Source: Blastomyces gilchristii SLH14081 (taxonomy: Eukaryota; Ascomycota; Eurotiomycetes; Onygenales; Ajellomycetaceae). Taken from it: a stretch of 64,000 nucleotides of DNA. The position numbers and the translations under genes are program-made. Under the pieces are notes generated by a model. That model did no database searches and was not told the origin of the DNA. It saw only the letters and a program-made list of their open reading frames with translations. The stretch spans positions 24,841-88,840 of the forward strand of contig NW_003101670.1 in the NCBI RefSeq assembly GCF_000003855.2, in the 5' to 3' direction. This document shows, in pieces, positions 22,560 through 34,798 of the stretch; position 1 is the stretch's first letter; each line of letters begins with the position of its first letter.

Positions 22560-23250
22560 AGAAGTCTAGATACTCAAGCAGTATAGAGTGAGAGTCTCAG
22601 AGCTTCAAGTATTGACAGATTCTATCAAGACTGAGAAGGTCTCTCTTACTTATCTACAAAAGAAGACAAAAGTATGAGTCTCTGAGATGAAAAAACATCT
22701 CAGAATGACTGATCTCAAGAAGAGATCAGCTGATACTGCTATTAAAAGTACTGCAGAGATCAATCACTGATTGAAGAGAATCTCACTTCAATTGAAGCAG
22801 ATGACTGAGATGCTTTATAAGTTGATAAGTTAATATTTTTATATATTTCTCATGCTCTTCTGCAGCACTGTAGCACTAACTTCTCAGTAAACAAAGATAC
22901 TAGTATCAGAGACTTCAATGATGAAGAATGAGTTTGATAAGAGTGTGATTATTAATAAGTAGGCTCTGATCTCTCTTTTTACTTTTTCAGTGAACTGCAG
23001 CTCTATTAGAATAGCAGCAGCTCATAAGTTGATAATATTAATCTTTTTATTAATTTTCAATATCTCTTTTCTCTAACTGCTTCAGGAATTTTACACTTGT
23101 GTAGTCTTATTAAACTTCTAAAAAATTCTTTAAGAGAAAATAGAAGAAGAGTGTTACAGAGTCTACAAGACACTAACTTATCACTGTGAGATCATCTCTA
23201 AAAAATTCTTTAAGAAAAATGAGAAGTTTTAAGCAGTATTTCTTATTCAA
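22560..23250. other. G3 3' region without recognisable domain
   Basis: It lies between the lightly mutated segment and the chromodomain. Broken frames exist on both strands. A direct repeat of CTAAAAAATTCTTTAAGA occurs near 23120 and 23199. I can assign nothing further. Confidence 0.4.
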
Positions 23251-23259
23251 TGTCTCTGA

Positions 23260-23410
23260 CATGTAATGAGATAATCTCTACTAGCTGTCTCATAGCTTAC
23301 AATCTCTTTCTCAGTATTTTTCAAATACTCAAGTGATTCTCACAAATTCTCTGACAATGAATAATCTTCTTATTTAATAAGATATTGAAGCTTGCTGTAA
23401 TATATTCACT
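23260..23410 (-). pseudogene. G3 chromodomain
   Basis: The minus strand reads LQYLIK, a stop at the expected Trp, EDYSLSENL, a stop at the expected Trp, ESLEYLKN. This is the chromodomain core (YLVKW-GY----TWEP) with both Trp codons converted to stops, as G-to-A mutation would do. It places G3 among chromoviruses. Confidence 0.8.
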
Positions 23411-23499
23411 TATTCAATATTTTCTTCATAAGATATTCAGTATCACTCTTAATCTCAATATTATTTAACTGAGATGACTCTGCTCTGAGACATTGCTTA

Positions 23500-24900
23500 T
23501 AGAGCTTTAAATAGAAAATATGAAAAATAGAATGAATTAATTTCAATTCTGTGAGTAATTTCAACTCATATATCTACTTACTCATCACTCTTATTACTGA
23601 GAAAGATTCTAGCTATCACTTACTGAGCTTCTTATACAGTCTCATTATCTTGATATTCTTTACTGAAAGTAGCACTTGATTCTCTATTAAGAACTTTATT
23701 AAAAGATGTTTTCAATTATAGTATTTCATCTGCTACTTCTGAATATAATGAATACTTTTCACTATCTTCTTATAAATTTTATTCAAAAGTTTCAATCTCA
23801 CTTTTACTTCTGATACTGAGAGATACTTCATTCTCTGTATCTGTCTGACATTCTGACTGTCTATTCTCTTCTTTGAAATGTTATTCATAACATCACTGAG
23901 TAATGAAGAATTATATTCATAATAAGTATAGAAAGAAGATATCTTTAAGATTACATTCTTTACATTATTATATATAAATTCAGTGATCAGAAGATGTTTA
24001 AGTTAATTATTCTGATAATATAAATAGAACACTCAAAGATGCTGTTCTAATATCTGATTCTGATATTCAGTCTGATCATCTGTCTGCAGATGAAATATAA
24101 TACTGAGAAGATATCTTATTATAAGATGATAGTAAAAAGCTGATCAGTATTTACTGATGAAGAGAGATTCTCAATCTGTTATCAATGATTTCAAAGCACT
24201 GTGATTATGAATGATAATATTTAAAAACAGATCAGTTAATTCAGAGGCTTTAATCTTTTTATAAGTAAAGATATATCTGATCATCTTCATGAAGTGATTA
24301 ATAATGATTAAAATTAAGTCATATTCTTTGACTCTTGTTAACTTTGATAGATCAACTATGAAATTCATCAATAGATTCTGTCATGAGCTCTTTGAAACAG
24401 ACAGTGATATTAACTTACTATATTACTTATGCTGTGAGATCTTTATCTTTTAATAGATATTGTAAGTCTTAATATACTCTTTAATATCTGTCTGAAGCTT
24501 GTTCTAAATATATTTATATTTTAAAAGCTTCTCAGTCTTCTCTAACCTGAAGTGTCTTATATAAGAATTATTATGATGAATTCTCAATAACTTCTGATGC
24601 ACTGCTCTGTTACAAGAGACAAAGACTGAATCATTCAGCAGTAGAAGTTTACATTCTTCTAGTTATCAGTGATTTGATTTCTTAGTGACACTGCCCTGCT
24701 CAGAGTCTATCTCTTCTAAGTTCAAACTGAATTCTTTCTTCTTCAACTTCTGAATTTAAGCTGCAGTAGAGATGTCTCTCTTCTATAACTTATTAATGAA
24801 TTTCAAAAGTAGTTGAATTAAAAGATTATAGACTGTTTTATTCTTTATCAATTCAATGATTGTAAGACATGATATGAGAAGCTCATGATCTTCAGTGTCA
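23500..24900 (-). pseudogene. G3 integrase
   Basis: The minus strand from 24371 to 24171 encodes MNFIVDLSKLTRVKEYDLIL, then IIINHFMKMIRYIFTYKK, and ends LKSLITD. This is the integrase catalytic core from the first Asp region to the second Asp (IVSDRG-like). The expected Asp of the first motif reads Asn, consistent with G-to-A change. The zinc-binding N-terminus lies upstream toward 24900. Confidence 0.85.
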
Positions 24901-25099
24901 GTCTTCTACAGAGACTTGAGTTTTCTTTCACTTTCTATACTGAATTGTACAGCTGTCTTATCAGCACTGTTTCTGAGCTTCAGAGAATCTTAACTCTCTG
25001 CAGTCAGCTTCTTCTACAGTGATGACAGAGATTCTTTTATAGAATTCTTCTTCACATCAATGATATTATAATCAGGCTGTTTAGATAATATATTGGCAG

Positions 25100-26480
25100 A
25101 GTTAAGCTGACCTGAATGATATCAGATATAGAAATCATACTCTGAAAGCAGCTCTGTTCATCTGGCTTAATATTCTGTCAAGCTCTTTATTGTCAAGAAG
25201 TAATGCAGATTTATATAATTAGTGAGAACTTGCACTGAGTACTTACTACTCTGAAGATAATGTTGCCAGATCTTAAAGAATTCAACAATTATTAACATCT
25301 TCTAATTATAAATATTATACCTTCTCTGCATGAGTAATAACTTTTTGAAGAAGAAGATCACTAATCTTTATTCACAGTGTCTTATAGACTCTGTGAAAAA
25401 GTCTTCTCTTATCAATAATTCATTATCTATTTTCTCAGAGATGATTATTCTCTAATTCTTTCAATGTTGAAAGATCTTCAGTGTCAACTGTGAAAAGATT
25501 TCATAGATCTCATTTCTGAATGCATCAGTCTCACACTGACTGAATAAGTTGAGATTAAAGTGATTCAGTATTATAATATCTATGAAAGCTTATTTTAATT
25601 CTGCAAACATCTGTATAATATCTTAAGTGAGAATAAATAATTTTATTTTTCTGTCTTTCACACTTCTCTTTAACAGATCTGTAAGAGAGACAGTAATCTG
25701 TGAATATGTATAGATGAATTATCTGTAGAAATTCACAAATTCTAGAAACATCTACATCTCACAGTATATCTGCAGTGTCAGTCAGTTCTTAATAATAAAG
25801 ATCTGACTTCTGTTCATTGAAATGTCATTCACTTTAATAATATAATCTAAGAAATCAATCTTCTGTATGTAGAACAAGCATTTTTCAGTGTTTATATAGA
25901 GTTAATACTGTCTCAAGTGACTTAACACTTCTCAAATATGAGTATCATGTTCTTTCTCTGTTTTTGAGAAGATTAGAATGTTGTCTAAGTATACTATACA
26001 GAAGACATTGACAAGGCTCTGCAGTATTTCATTTATATAGATCTGGAAGATGGCTGAAGTGTTACAAAGATTAAAAGATAAAACAAGATATTCAAAATTA
26101 CTGTACTTAGTATGAAAAGCTGTTTTTCAAATGTCATCTTTATTAACTCTGATTCTATGATAGACATTCTGTATATTAATCTTTAAGAACATCTTTGCTT
26201 TAGATAATTGATTGATTATCTTGTTAATTAATAATAATGAATAGTGATTCTTAATCATCATCTTATTAAGATCTCTGTAGTCTATGCATAGACATAGTCT
26301 ATCATTCTTCTTAGATATAAAGAGTATAGATGTCTCTGCTGAACTCTTTGATAAATGTATTCAGTTCTTTGATTACACTTCTTCAAGATATTTATGTAGA
26401 ACATTTAATTTCTTTACAGACAAGTTGTAGAGAGATCTGTACAGCACTGTTACACTATCTTCAAGATAAATCTTATATTA
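25100..26480 (-). pseudogene. G3 reverse transcriptase and RNase H
   Basis: The minus strand at about 26010-25965 reads IVYLDNILIFSKTE, the RT catalytic box YLDD with one Asp changed to Asn. Upstream (about 26300-26100) are LCLCIDYRDLNKM and FHTKYSNFEYLVLSF, which are RT motifs typical of Ty3/gypsy. RNase H follows at about 25700-25200. The loss of the catalytic Asp and several stops make it inactive. Confidence 0.88.
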
Positions 26481-28169
26481 TATCTTGATATCAGAAAACT
26501 TCACTGCTTCTCTTTCTGAAAAGACATTCTTAAAATCTGTAAAGAGATGTCATGTATATTCATCTTCAATAATAAATACTGCTGCTAATCTTGCAGCAAG
26601 AGTGATAACTTCTTTATCTGTTCTTAAGTCTCAGTCATCTGCTATACAGTACATTAACTTAATCTTTTTCTTAAGATTCTTTCAATGAAACTCTTCACAT
26701 TTCTCTATCACTGTCTCTTCATCAGTGAGATGATACTGTCATGTCTGAGTAACTCAGTCAATGAGAGAATTGTTTTCTCTCAATTATAAGAGATCTAGAA
26801 TAATGTTCTTATTTATGATATTAACTGTATGAAGAAGCAGACTGCTCTTCTTGAAGATTTCTTCTAAGTCTGTGATTATACACTGCACTTGAATTATGCT
26901 AAAATAATGATATTTTATTTTATCAGTAAATTTTATATAATCTGACAGATCTATCTTCTTTTAATTCTTTATCAAAGAAAAGAAATAGAATATGAAGTTA
27001 GTATTTATCTTGAAGTTAAGTAGGCATCTCACTAATATCTTCTTATTCAGAGTATGTATTGTAATTGTAATATAGACTTGAAGATATGAGAATTATCAAT
27101 TCTTCATTTCTTTCTCTTCTTTATCTTCTATGAATATATTTGTCAGAAGAGAAGTTAACTTTAAGAAGATATCTTCTCAGTTTCTTCTCTTCTTCAGCTT
27201 CTTATAATCACTGATATAGTGATCATCAGCTCTGCAGTTGAAACAGAGATCTTTATCAAATCTTTTTTAATATTTCTTTACAGTAAGTGAAGAATCAGAA
27301 TACTTGAAATTCTTCTTTACTTTCTCTGCACTGAAGCTGTCATAGTATTATTTAGATTCTATCATTAATTACTTAGAAGAAGTCTTATTAATCTTTTTCT
27401 CAGAGAATTGATTATTCAAATAGATTCAGAAAGTCAGATTGACAAGCTTAGTATAATTAATAAATAAACTCTGATATTATAATATTATTATCTGCATCTT
27501 ATAAGTCAGCTTTATGAGATAAAGCTGTGTTTTTAATTGATTCAAATCATCAGCTAATTTCTCTCAATATTCTTCAAATCTTATATTGAAATTGAAAGAA
27601 TTCTTATTATCTTATTAATATAATAAGTTGAATTACTGTATCACTGTGAAGCTGTGATTGCAGTGATCTTTGATTTGATTTAGTAGAAAGTTCTTGAATT
27701 CTTCTTAAGTCATAACAGTATTAATATGCTTAAGCTTTCTCTTCTTGATAACTCAAGTAGTTGCAGAGATGTCTTTAAGAAGATTGATAGTGTAGATTAG
27801 TTATATCTCATGAGTATTATACTGACTCAGATTAAGGCAGAATTTTCATTCAAGAGTATAGATAAAGCTGTGAAATTCAGACAAGATGTTTTCCTTATAT
27901 CTCAGAGAATTTCTGATCTTAATCTCTCTATCTCCATGATAGATGTAGGTGTGTAGAGACTGTGACAGTGACAGAGTGATTGAAGAGCTCATGTTAAAAT
28001 GTGCAGCAGGTTCAGAAATCTCAGATTTCTATCAGAGTAGAGGTGTACACACTCTAGAGAATGATGTAGTGTTTTCTTCAGAGAGTGAGATCAGATCAGT
28101 TCTAGCATGAGTATATAAGGTCATATCAGTCTGTTAGAGCTTGACTGATTCAAACTTGTAATCAGATAA
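26481..28169 (-). pseudogene. G3 gag and protease region
   Basis: At about 27260-27198 the minus strand reads LCFNCRADDHYISDYKK, a CCHC zinc knuckle (C-x2-C-x4-H-x4-C) whose last Cys is now Tyr, a G-to-A type change. Gag lies around and upstream of it (27200-28000). The protease region lies between the knuckle and RT (about 26500-27150), without a legible DSG motif. Confidence 0.75.
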
Positions 28170-28181
28170 AGTGATTTGAAT
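28170..28181 (-). promoter_or_regulatory. G3 putative self-priming primer-binding site
   Basis: Directly after the 5' LTR the minus strand reads ATTCAAATCACT. CAAATCACT is perfectly complementary to AGTGATTTG in the LTR (seen unmutated at 21149-21157; one change at 28398-28406), which lies about 34 bp after a TATATAG box. There is no tRNA-like TGG. Confidence 0.5.
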
Positions 28182-28713
28182 TGTAATATGATAGAACTGA
28201 AGTGATGACTAGTTAGCAGCATTATATAGAGATAGTTGTTTGAGAAGCTGTATGAATAGACTTGACTATCTTGCTTGAATAGTGAGCTTGTAGATCACAG
28301 AGTTATTGCAAGAATATCACAGATGTAGTACTTAGTATACTAAGAAGATTGTATGAGACATGCAGTAACTCTCATATATATTTCAGTAGAAGAAAAACAA
28401 ATTACTACTTCTTTAATGAGAAGCCAGCATCTAGCTATTCTATATAGATAATGAGTGAATACTCTTCTCTTATTTCACAAGTAAGAATAGCCAGAGTGAT
28501 ACCTCAGCAGTGCTTTATTATCAAGGAAGAGTAATCTGCTGACCTCATATAGAAGCGGGGTTCTCATATCCATCAATCGGATCTTTCTATGATATATCCG
28601 AATGATGTCATAGAGTGGTTGAAAACTGGTTCAGATAAGATGGAATCATCCGCATGAAAGTGATGAGCCGTGTGGAACCGCAGCGGGGCCTTGGCGCTGC
28701 CGGGAGCGTGACA
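28182..28713 (-). repeat. G3 5' LTR (532 bp)
   Basis: The outer 163 bp (28551-28713) are essentially unmutated and hold ten CpG sites, ending GCCGGGAGCGTGACA. The inner part is mutated. The TATA box is the complement of about 28440-28447. Confidence 0.95.
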
Positions 28714-29529
28714 GTAAGTAATTTCTTACAGATTCTAGCTAACAGTTTCTACAAAGCTTTTAATATTGCCAGTGTCTTCTGCAGTCTCATGAGTCTATAA
28801 TCACTCTTCTTCTACTTATATAATCTCTAATCAGATATATGTAAATATGTCTAGATTCTCTAATAACAGTTCTTACACTGCAGCACATTTCTGCAATCTT
28901 ATTATTAATAAAAGATAAGTCTCTGAGTACTTATAAAATTCAGATAATTAAGGTAATATGAATATTATAAATTCATGACAGAAGTTAATCTGAATAGATA
29001 AACTCTCTCTTCACATCTTAATTATTTTCAGGCTGAATACTTCAGTATAACTGAGAAAGCAGATATAGCTTTGTAAGAAGTATCTGATTATATATACAGA
29101 TAATCAGTTCTCAAGACTCTGCTATAACTGTATATACTCTGATATTCAGCTTCTCTGAAGTCTGTGCATTTCTGATAGTTTTTATATTCAATGTAATAAT
29201 TGTCTGTACTGCAGATATAATACTCTCTACTTCTTTAAAGAAGAGAATTAGTAGTTACAGAGAGATTGAGTATTATAAATATTAAGAATATAAGTATGAA
29301 TTTTCTTTATTTTTTCTTTATTAATCTTTAAATTGTGTTCATAGTTCTGTTTTTATTTTCTTTATTTTTTAACTTTAAATGAGAATATAATTTCTTCTTC
29401 TCTTTATATATATCATGAACTGTTCATTTCAGTAGAAACTCATCATCTTGTAAACTAGAGTTTATAAATGACAGTGTTAATATCTTTATTACAATCAGAT
29501 TCTTAGTAAAGACTACATTATTCTAACTT

Positions 29530-29720
29530 ATCAGAATTTATAGTATAAAAGTTATGTCTCAGCTTCTACAGATATCTTATCTACTTAGATAATTCTTAAG
29601 TAAACTTATTCATCTTATCAGAATATTCTTATCACTGAATCTTGAATCAGAGCTTATAATCTCACTTCTCTGAATTAATAATCTCTTTGATCTGATATTC
29701 TCTTTCACTCTCTAGTACTT
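29530..29720 (-). pseudogene. G2 chromodomain
   Basis: The minus strand reads LESEREYQIKEIINSEK, stop, DYKLQFKI, then EYSDKMNKFT, stop, ELSK. This is the chromodomain pattern (YEVE-IL, QYLVKW-GYS, TWEP) with Trp or Gln codons now stops. Confidence 0.72.
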
Positions 29721-29899
29721 TTTAAACAGAGTAATGAGTCACAGAATTCTCTTCTAGAAATTTCTTATATTTATAGAGTAAAGAGATATGAAAAACATTG
29801 TATATCTGTAACTTAGATAGCAGTTTCAATCTATAGAAGTGTAAGCTAACTTTCTTTATAATCTTATAAGACTCTATTTATAAAAGATTTAGCTTCTTG

Positions 29900-31010
29900 C
29901 TAGATATCTGTATAATAATATTTTCTAGACTTAGTTAGACTCTATCATCTTTCTTAAAACTCTTTATAATATACTTAAAGTCATAGTATCTCTTCTGATA
30001 CTCTTGAGTCTTTCTTAAGAATTCATAAGCTTTCTTCTGAATATTCTGAATTCTCTCAGTCTATTCACAGATATTATCACACTTTATAGTGTACTCTTAT
30101 AGATTTATCAAGATTATTCATGAGTGAGTCTCAGTAAGTATCTCAAAGTAAGTTTTATCTATACTGACATACTTTAAGTTATTGTATATAAACTCTGTGA
30201 GTAATAATCAATATATTCAGTCATTCTGATTGTAATTAATAAAGCACTGCAGATACTATTTTAATAGACTTATTAAATATTCTATCTAATCATCTGTCTA
30301 TTAATGAAAAGCTGTGCTTAGATCTCATGAGATCTTCAGTATAGTTATCAGATTAGATCAGAACTCTTCTATAAAGATTAATTCTCTATCTGAGATAATA
30401 TTCACAGACAATTCATATAAATGAATTATATTATAAATGAAGATATAAGTTAAATTCTTTAACTTTAAGTTCTTGTAAGTGATTATAAAGTGTGTTATCT
30501 TGATAAAGTGATCTACTATCATCAACACACTGTTAAAACAGGTATTATATATATTCTTACTTTCAGAGAGATTCATAAGAGTGTTCATTTCTAGCTACTC
30601 TCAAGATTCTTACAGAATAAGTAGAGAAGTAAGTTCTTTATATAATCTGAACTGTACTACTCATGAACTCTGATAAATAATATAAGAATTTACTATCTTC
30701 TTCACAAGTTCTTGTATCTTTAATCAGAAGTATTTTTTTATAAGTAACTTATAAGTTCTAGTGTCTGTAAAATGATATACTAGAGAAGAGTTATAATATC
30801 TTTTAATAAGTTCTATATATAGAAACTTATTCATAGATATATAAATTCAGTTCTCTCTTTATAAGAGATTATTTAAGTCTCTTCAATTCTTTATTTCTGT
30901 AGAATTAATCTCTGCTGTGAGCAGTTTCTGAATATACTGAGTATATTTATTCTTCAGTTACAGTTCAGATAATCTGAATAGAAGATCTTATAAAGACTTA
31001 TACTCTGTTT
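29900..31010 (-). pseudogene. G2 integrase
   Basis: The minus strand from 30588 to 30358 contains VLMIVDHFIKITHFIITYKN and VNIISDRELIF, the first and second Asp regions of the integrase core with Gly after the second Asp-Arg changed to Glu. The zinc-binding part lies toward 31010, and the third acidic residue region near 30250. Confidence 0.85.
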
Positions 31011-31596
31011 TCTTATATATCAGATCTTTCACAGTACTTCTTAAAGCTTATAAACTCTTTAGATTATAGATACTCTCTTCAAGAATTCTTGTAAAGATTC
31101 TCAGAGTATTAACTCTCAGTATTATAGAGAGTAGTTATATAGACTTCTTTTCTCTCTTCTCTTTCTTCTCTTACAGAGAGTTAAGAGACTCTTCAGTCAA
31201 TCTCTTTATAATACTTAGTCTGAGCATCTTATAAAGCTTTTCTGTCTTCTCTAGTCTCTCTATATCTGTTACTCTGATCTTCTTAATATAGTTAGATCTG
31301 TAAGAGAATCTGTCTACTGAGTTCTTAGTTCTCTTAATATACTCTATCTTGAATTAGAACTTACTTAGTCTCTGAGCTTAGTAGATCTATCACTGTAAGA
31401 GTTTCTTGATTAAAGTAAACTGTTACAAGCTGTTATAATTAGTTTTAATAGTAATCACTGTTATAAGGTTCTTAAAGTAGTGATATCAGTGATGAAAGAA
31501 TTTCACTTTTATAAGAAGCTTCTGATTATAAATGTTATAATTAATCTTCACAGATTATATCTTTTATAAGAAAAAGATCACTGAAACTCAGTTCTT

Positions 31597-31978
31597 TATT
31601 ATTATTATTATTATTATTATTATTCGTTCATTAGACTTATATGCAAGTGAAGCTTATAATGAGTTCTTGTATGATGTTAAATACAGGCCAAGTGTTGGTT
31701 ATACAGAAGGAAATACAGGTGTTGAGACGACGCCAAGATAACAAGAACATAGGAAATACAAAGGAGTGACAATTAGGTACATGCGATAATAACTTCTCAG
31801 CCCGGGAACATAGAGCGATTTATTGAAGCGATTTGTACACCTCTGTATTTATTAGAAACCTGAGGTGCTTGGGTTCCGGATTTAATGTATTCCCTGCGGG
31901 TTTCGAACCCACACACCTTGGTTTCCCATGCCAAGGCGCTACCAGGTGGCCGCATTTACCATTCGGCCACCGGGGCAA
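31597..31978 (-). mobile_element. SINE-1: unmutated tRNA-headed SINE with AAT tail
   Basis: It is oriented on the minus strand. The tRNA-like head is at 31976-31890, the body follows, and the element ends in a (AAT)n tail (plus-strand ATT repeats 31597-31624). Flanking 13 bp duplications AAACTCAGTTCTT (31584-31596 and 31979-31991) are perfect, and G1 has the matching empty site near 14185. In contrast to everything around it, the sequence is GC-balanced and keeps its CpG sites. At about 380 bp it may be below the length that RIP recognises, or it inserted after mutation of the host. Confidence 0.92.
31890..31976 (-). other. tRNA-like head of SINE-1
   Basis: On the minus strand it starts GCCCCGGTGGCCGAATGGTA (box A-like). 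It has a stem CCTTGG/CCAAGG resembling a long variable or anticodon arm and the box B GGGTTCGAAACCC. The extra stem suggests descent from a type II (Ser or Leu) tRNA. The acceptor stem does not close over 7 bp, so it is not a functional tRNA gene. Confidence 0.6.
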
Positions 31979-33030
31979 AAACTCAGTTCTTATTTAACTG
32001 TAGTTATAAGACTATTTCTGAAATTATAAAGAAGAAGATATCTGTTTTCAATCTGATTAAGAGTAAGAGATTAAAGTGAAATAGTATCACTATATTTATA
32101 AATATTTATTTTAATCTTATAAAGATTCTGTAAGCTTCTGAGATAAGAAAGTTCTCACAGCTCTCTCTTCTTAATAATCTTTTCATTCTTTATTTATGAA
32201 ATAACTTCTTCTTATTTTTATTCTTCAGCATGTCTGTAAGAGTCAAGAAGATTCTTATAAATATAAAGATAAATTATCTATAGAAATTCACAAAGTTCAT
32301 CTGAATCTCATAAATACTAATTAGCTTCAGTTATAATAAAATAGTCTTAACTTATAAGAGTATTATGAATATTATCTGCAGTGATTACATATTCTAGAAA
32401 ATTAATCTGATAAGTACTGAAGTTATACTTTATAAGCTTAATATACAGTTCTGTCTTATCTAAGATCTTTAACACAGTTTGTATATACTCAGTGTATTCT
32501 TTCTTCTTTATAAAGTACATTATCACATCATTCAGATATATTATCATGAAGACATTCAGATATATATAAAGTATTTTATTAATTAAAGACTGAAATGCTG
32601 CAGAGATATTAGCTAAATTAAAAGATATTACTAGATATTTAAATAATCTTAGTACAGTTCTAAAGACAGTCTTTTATTTATTCTCAGACTGTATTTACAG
32701 TTATATATATATATTAATTACATTCAGTTGTGTGAATATGATAGCTCTCATGAGACAGTTAATTACATTCTCAATCAGAGATAGAGAATAGTAACTCTTT
32801 ATAGTCTTGAAGTTTAGATCACAGTAGTTTATATATAATCTGAGATCTCTATTCTTCTTCTTTATAAATATTACAGAGGCCTTCACAGAGATCTGTAAAG
32901 ATCAGATAAAGTTATTCTTCAGATTCTTCTTCATATAAGTCTGCAAGATCTCTGTCTCATGATAAGAGAGCTTATAGATTAATTCTCAGAAGAGTTTCTA
33001 TTCTTCTATTAAATCTATTATCAGATTCTT

Positions 33031-34798
33031 CTTACAGTGAGATAAAAGCTCAGCTGTCTTACTGAGCTGAATATCTCTGTAAGATCTTAGTATTTCTCTG
33101 ATATCTGAAGCTCAGTTTTCATGACTGTAAAGTTCTCAAACATTTATAAAGTTATTATATAGATAAGCTTGTCTTCTCTAATCAACTCTACAGTATTAAT
33201 TAATTCTATCTCTATAAGTGAGTCTGCTAACACTGATCAGAAGTATAAACCTGACTCATAAATAACTATGTATGAATTGTGTCTTTAAAGTTATACAAGT
33301 CTCAAGTATATATTATCTGTGATATTCATGATAATCATAGTTTCTATAAATCTTCTTCAGATTCTGAAGAGATCTTGTAATTCAAAGATAACTCTTATAA
33401 GTCTCTCAGTTCTCAGATCTGAGTTCTCACATTCTACTTATTATAAGAGTAGATTCTCAGTTTTCATCACTCAGCTTATTTACTCTGTGAGCTTTAGAGA
33501 CACTACAGTGATCTGAGATTCTGAGTTTATTAATACTTCTCATACTGACGAGATAGTAGTATTATAATATAATCTCTCTCTATAAGCATGTATTTTTATT
33601 GAAAAAGTAACAGATTCAGGTATCAGCTTTAAGACTCTTAAGAAGACTGTTGCTAACTCTGTCTATAACTCTTCAAATTTCTATTTTAATTTATCTGAAC
33701 AGTTTGTGTGAAGATATTCTGATTTAAAATAGATAAAGCAGAGATTCTTTTTCTTAATCTCTCTGTTATACACTCTATTTATAGAAGCTTGTGAAGCTCT
33801 CTCTCACTGCTTAGTAGTCAGATATGAATCTCTCTGTATCTTATTATTTTTTCTCAGTAAATCTATTCTCTATTATTCTGATTCTTACAGAGCTGATCAG
33901 TGATTCACTCTCTGCAGATCTGTGACTCTTACAGTGATTTATAAGTAATGAATGAGAGTCATCAGTTTCTTCAGAGCTGACAGCTTAGAGTCTTGCTTAA
34001 TAAGCTTGTTCTACATATCTTTATTCAGTCTCTTTATAAATATCATTATTCAGGTCTTGTTTCAGAGCTCTGTTTTCACAGATCTCAATTTATATCATAA
34101 TTTTATAAAGTGCTATAAGTAGTCTTTATCAGATTTCTCATCTCTTTTTTTAATATTAATGATTATAATTCAGGTGTTCTCTATTCAGCTCACAGAGTCT
34201 CTTAACTTATTCTCTAAATAAATCTTAAGAACAGATCAGTAGAATCTCTTATAATCATTTTCTAGATACTTCAGTCAGTTCTTGACTTCAGTGTAGTAGA
34301 GATCTGTTATTATATAAGTAATAGCTTCTTCATCTTTTATATTATACAGTCAGGCTTGTAAGTTAATTTTAAATACAAACTTATAAAAGCTTTTATAGAT
34401 TGTGATTCAGTAAGTAGTCTTAAGTAATTATAGCTTAAAAAAGTTTCTTTTCAGTTTATAAGTATCTCTGAAGATTATATCTAGAGACTCAGTTCAAGAG
34501 TGTTTACAGATAGTAAGTATTTCTTGTAGAAAAATAGCTTGATTCTGTAAGAGATGCTTAAGAATGTTCTTCACTAAGATTGATTTATTCATAGATTCAG
34601 AGAATTTCTCTGTCACAGATATAGAGAATAATGTTCTGTGAGTGATTAATAGATTCTCTAAGACTTCTTTTATAAGAATTATTCATTATTCAGATAACTG
34701 CTTCTGAGTGTCTGTAGTAGAGTTCACAGAGATTGAAGTATACAAGTTTCTAGTTCTTTCAGTTATAATAGACAGTTACTGACTGACTGAGCTTGAAA
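33031..34798 (-). pseudogene. G2 gag and protease region and leader
   Basis: It corresponds to G1 15351-17106 by alignment. No clean domain motif is legible. The last bases before the LTR repeat the putative priming sequence (complement of CTGAGCTTGAA). Confidence 0.6.

Larger units (their letters stand above)
20933..28713 (-). mobile_element. G3: family B Ty3/gypsy chromovirus, 7.78 kb
   Basis: Two 532 bp LTRs (20933-21464 and 28182-28713) begin TGTAAC on the left and end GTGACA on the right, with 5 bp duplications GTAAG (20928-20932, 28714-28718). The host is G2, which reads continuously when G3 is removed. Minus-strand order from the right is gag with a CCHC knuckle, protease region, RT, RNase H, integrase, chromodomain, then about 1.8 kb of further sequence before the 3' LTR. 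Stops are frequent, but the LTR outer ends and part of 21925-22535 are much less mutated than the rest. Confidence 0.95.
31011..33030 (-). pseudogene. G2 reverse transcriptase and RNase H
   Basis: RT is legible on the minus strand: 32886-32701 reads MKASVIFIKKKNRDLRLYIN (RT motif with the D-LR-C-DYR pattern), and 32547-32347 starts MIIYLNDVIMYFIKKKEYTE, the YxDD box with the first Asp changed to Asn. RNase H follows to about 31011 and is split by the SINE at 31597-31978. It is inactive. Confidence 0.87.
28714..34798 (-). mobile_element. G2: main internal part of a second family A chromovirus
   Basis: It collinearly matches G1 5551-5960 and 11720-17106, without the hAT. It continues G2 from 20932 across G3. 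The minus strand carries gag, protease, RT, RNase H, integrase, chromodomain and the extra 3' coding-like stretch. It is interrupted by a SINE at 31597-31978. The element is flanked on the right by its 5' LTR and then, at 35057, by G4 in the RNase H region, showing that G2 inserted into G4. Confidence 0.9.

Noticed and set aside
31890..31976. Functional tRNA genes at 20616, 31890 and 41582
   Set aside because: Box A and box B are clear, but acceptor stems (two of three) or anticodon arms do not fold properly. Each sequence continues into a SINE body, and two of them lie between the duplications of a SINE insertion.
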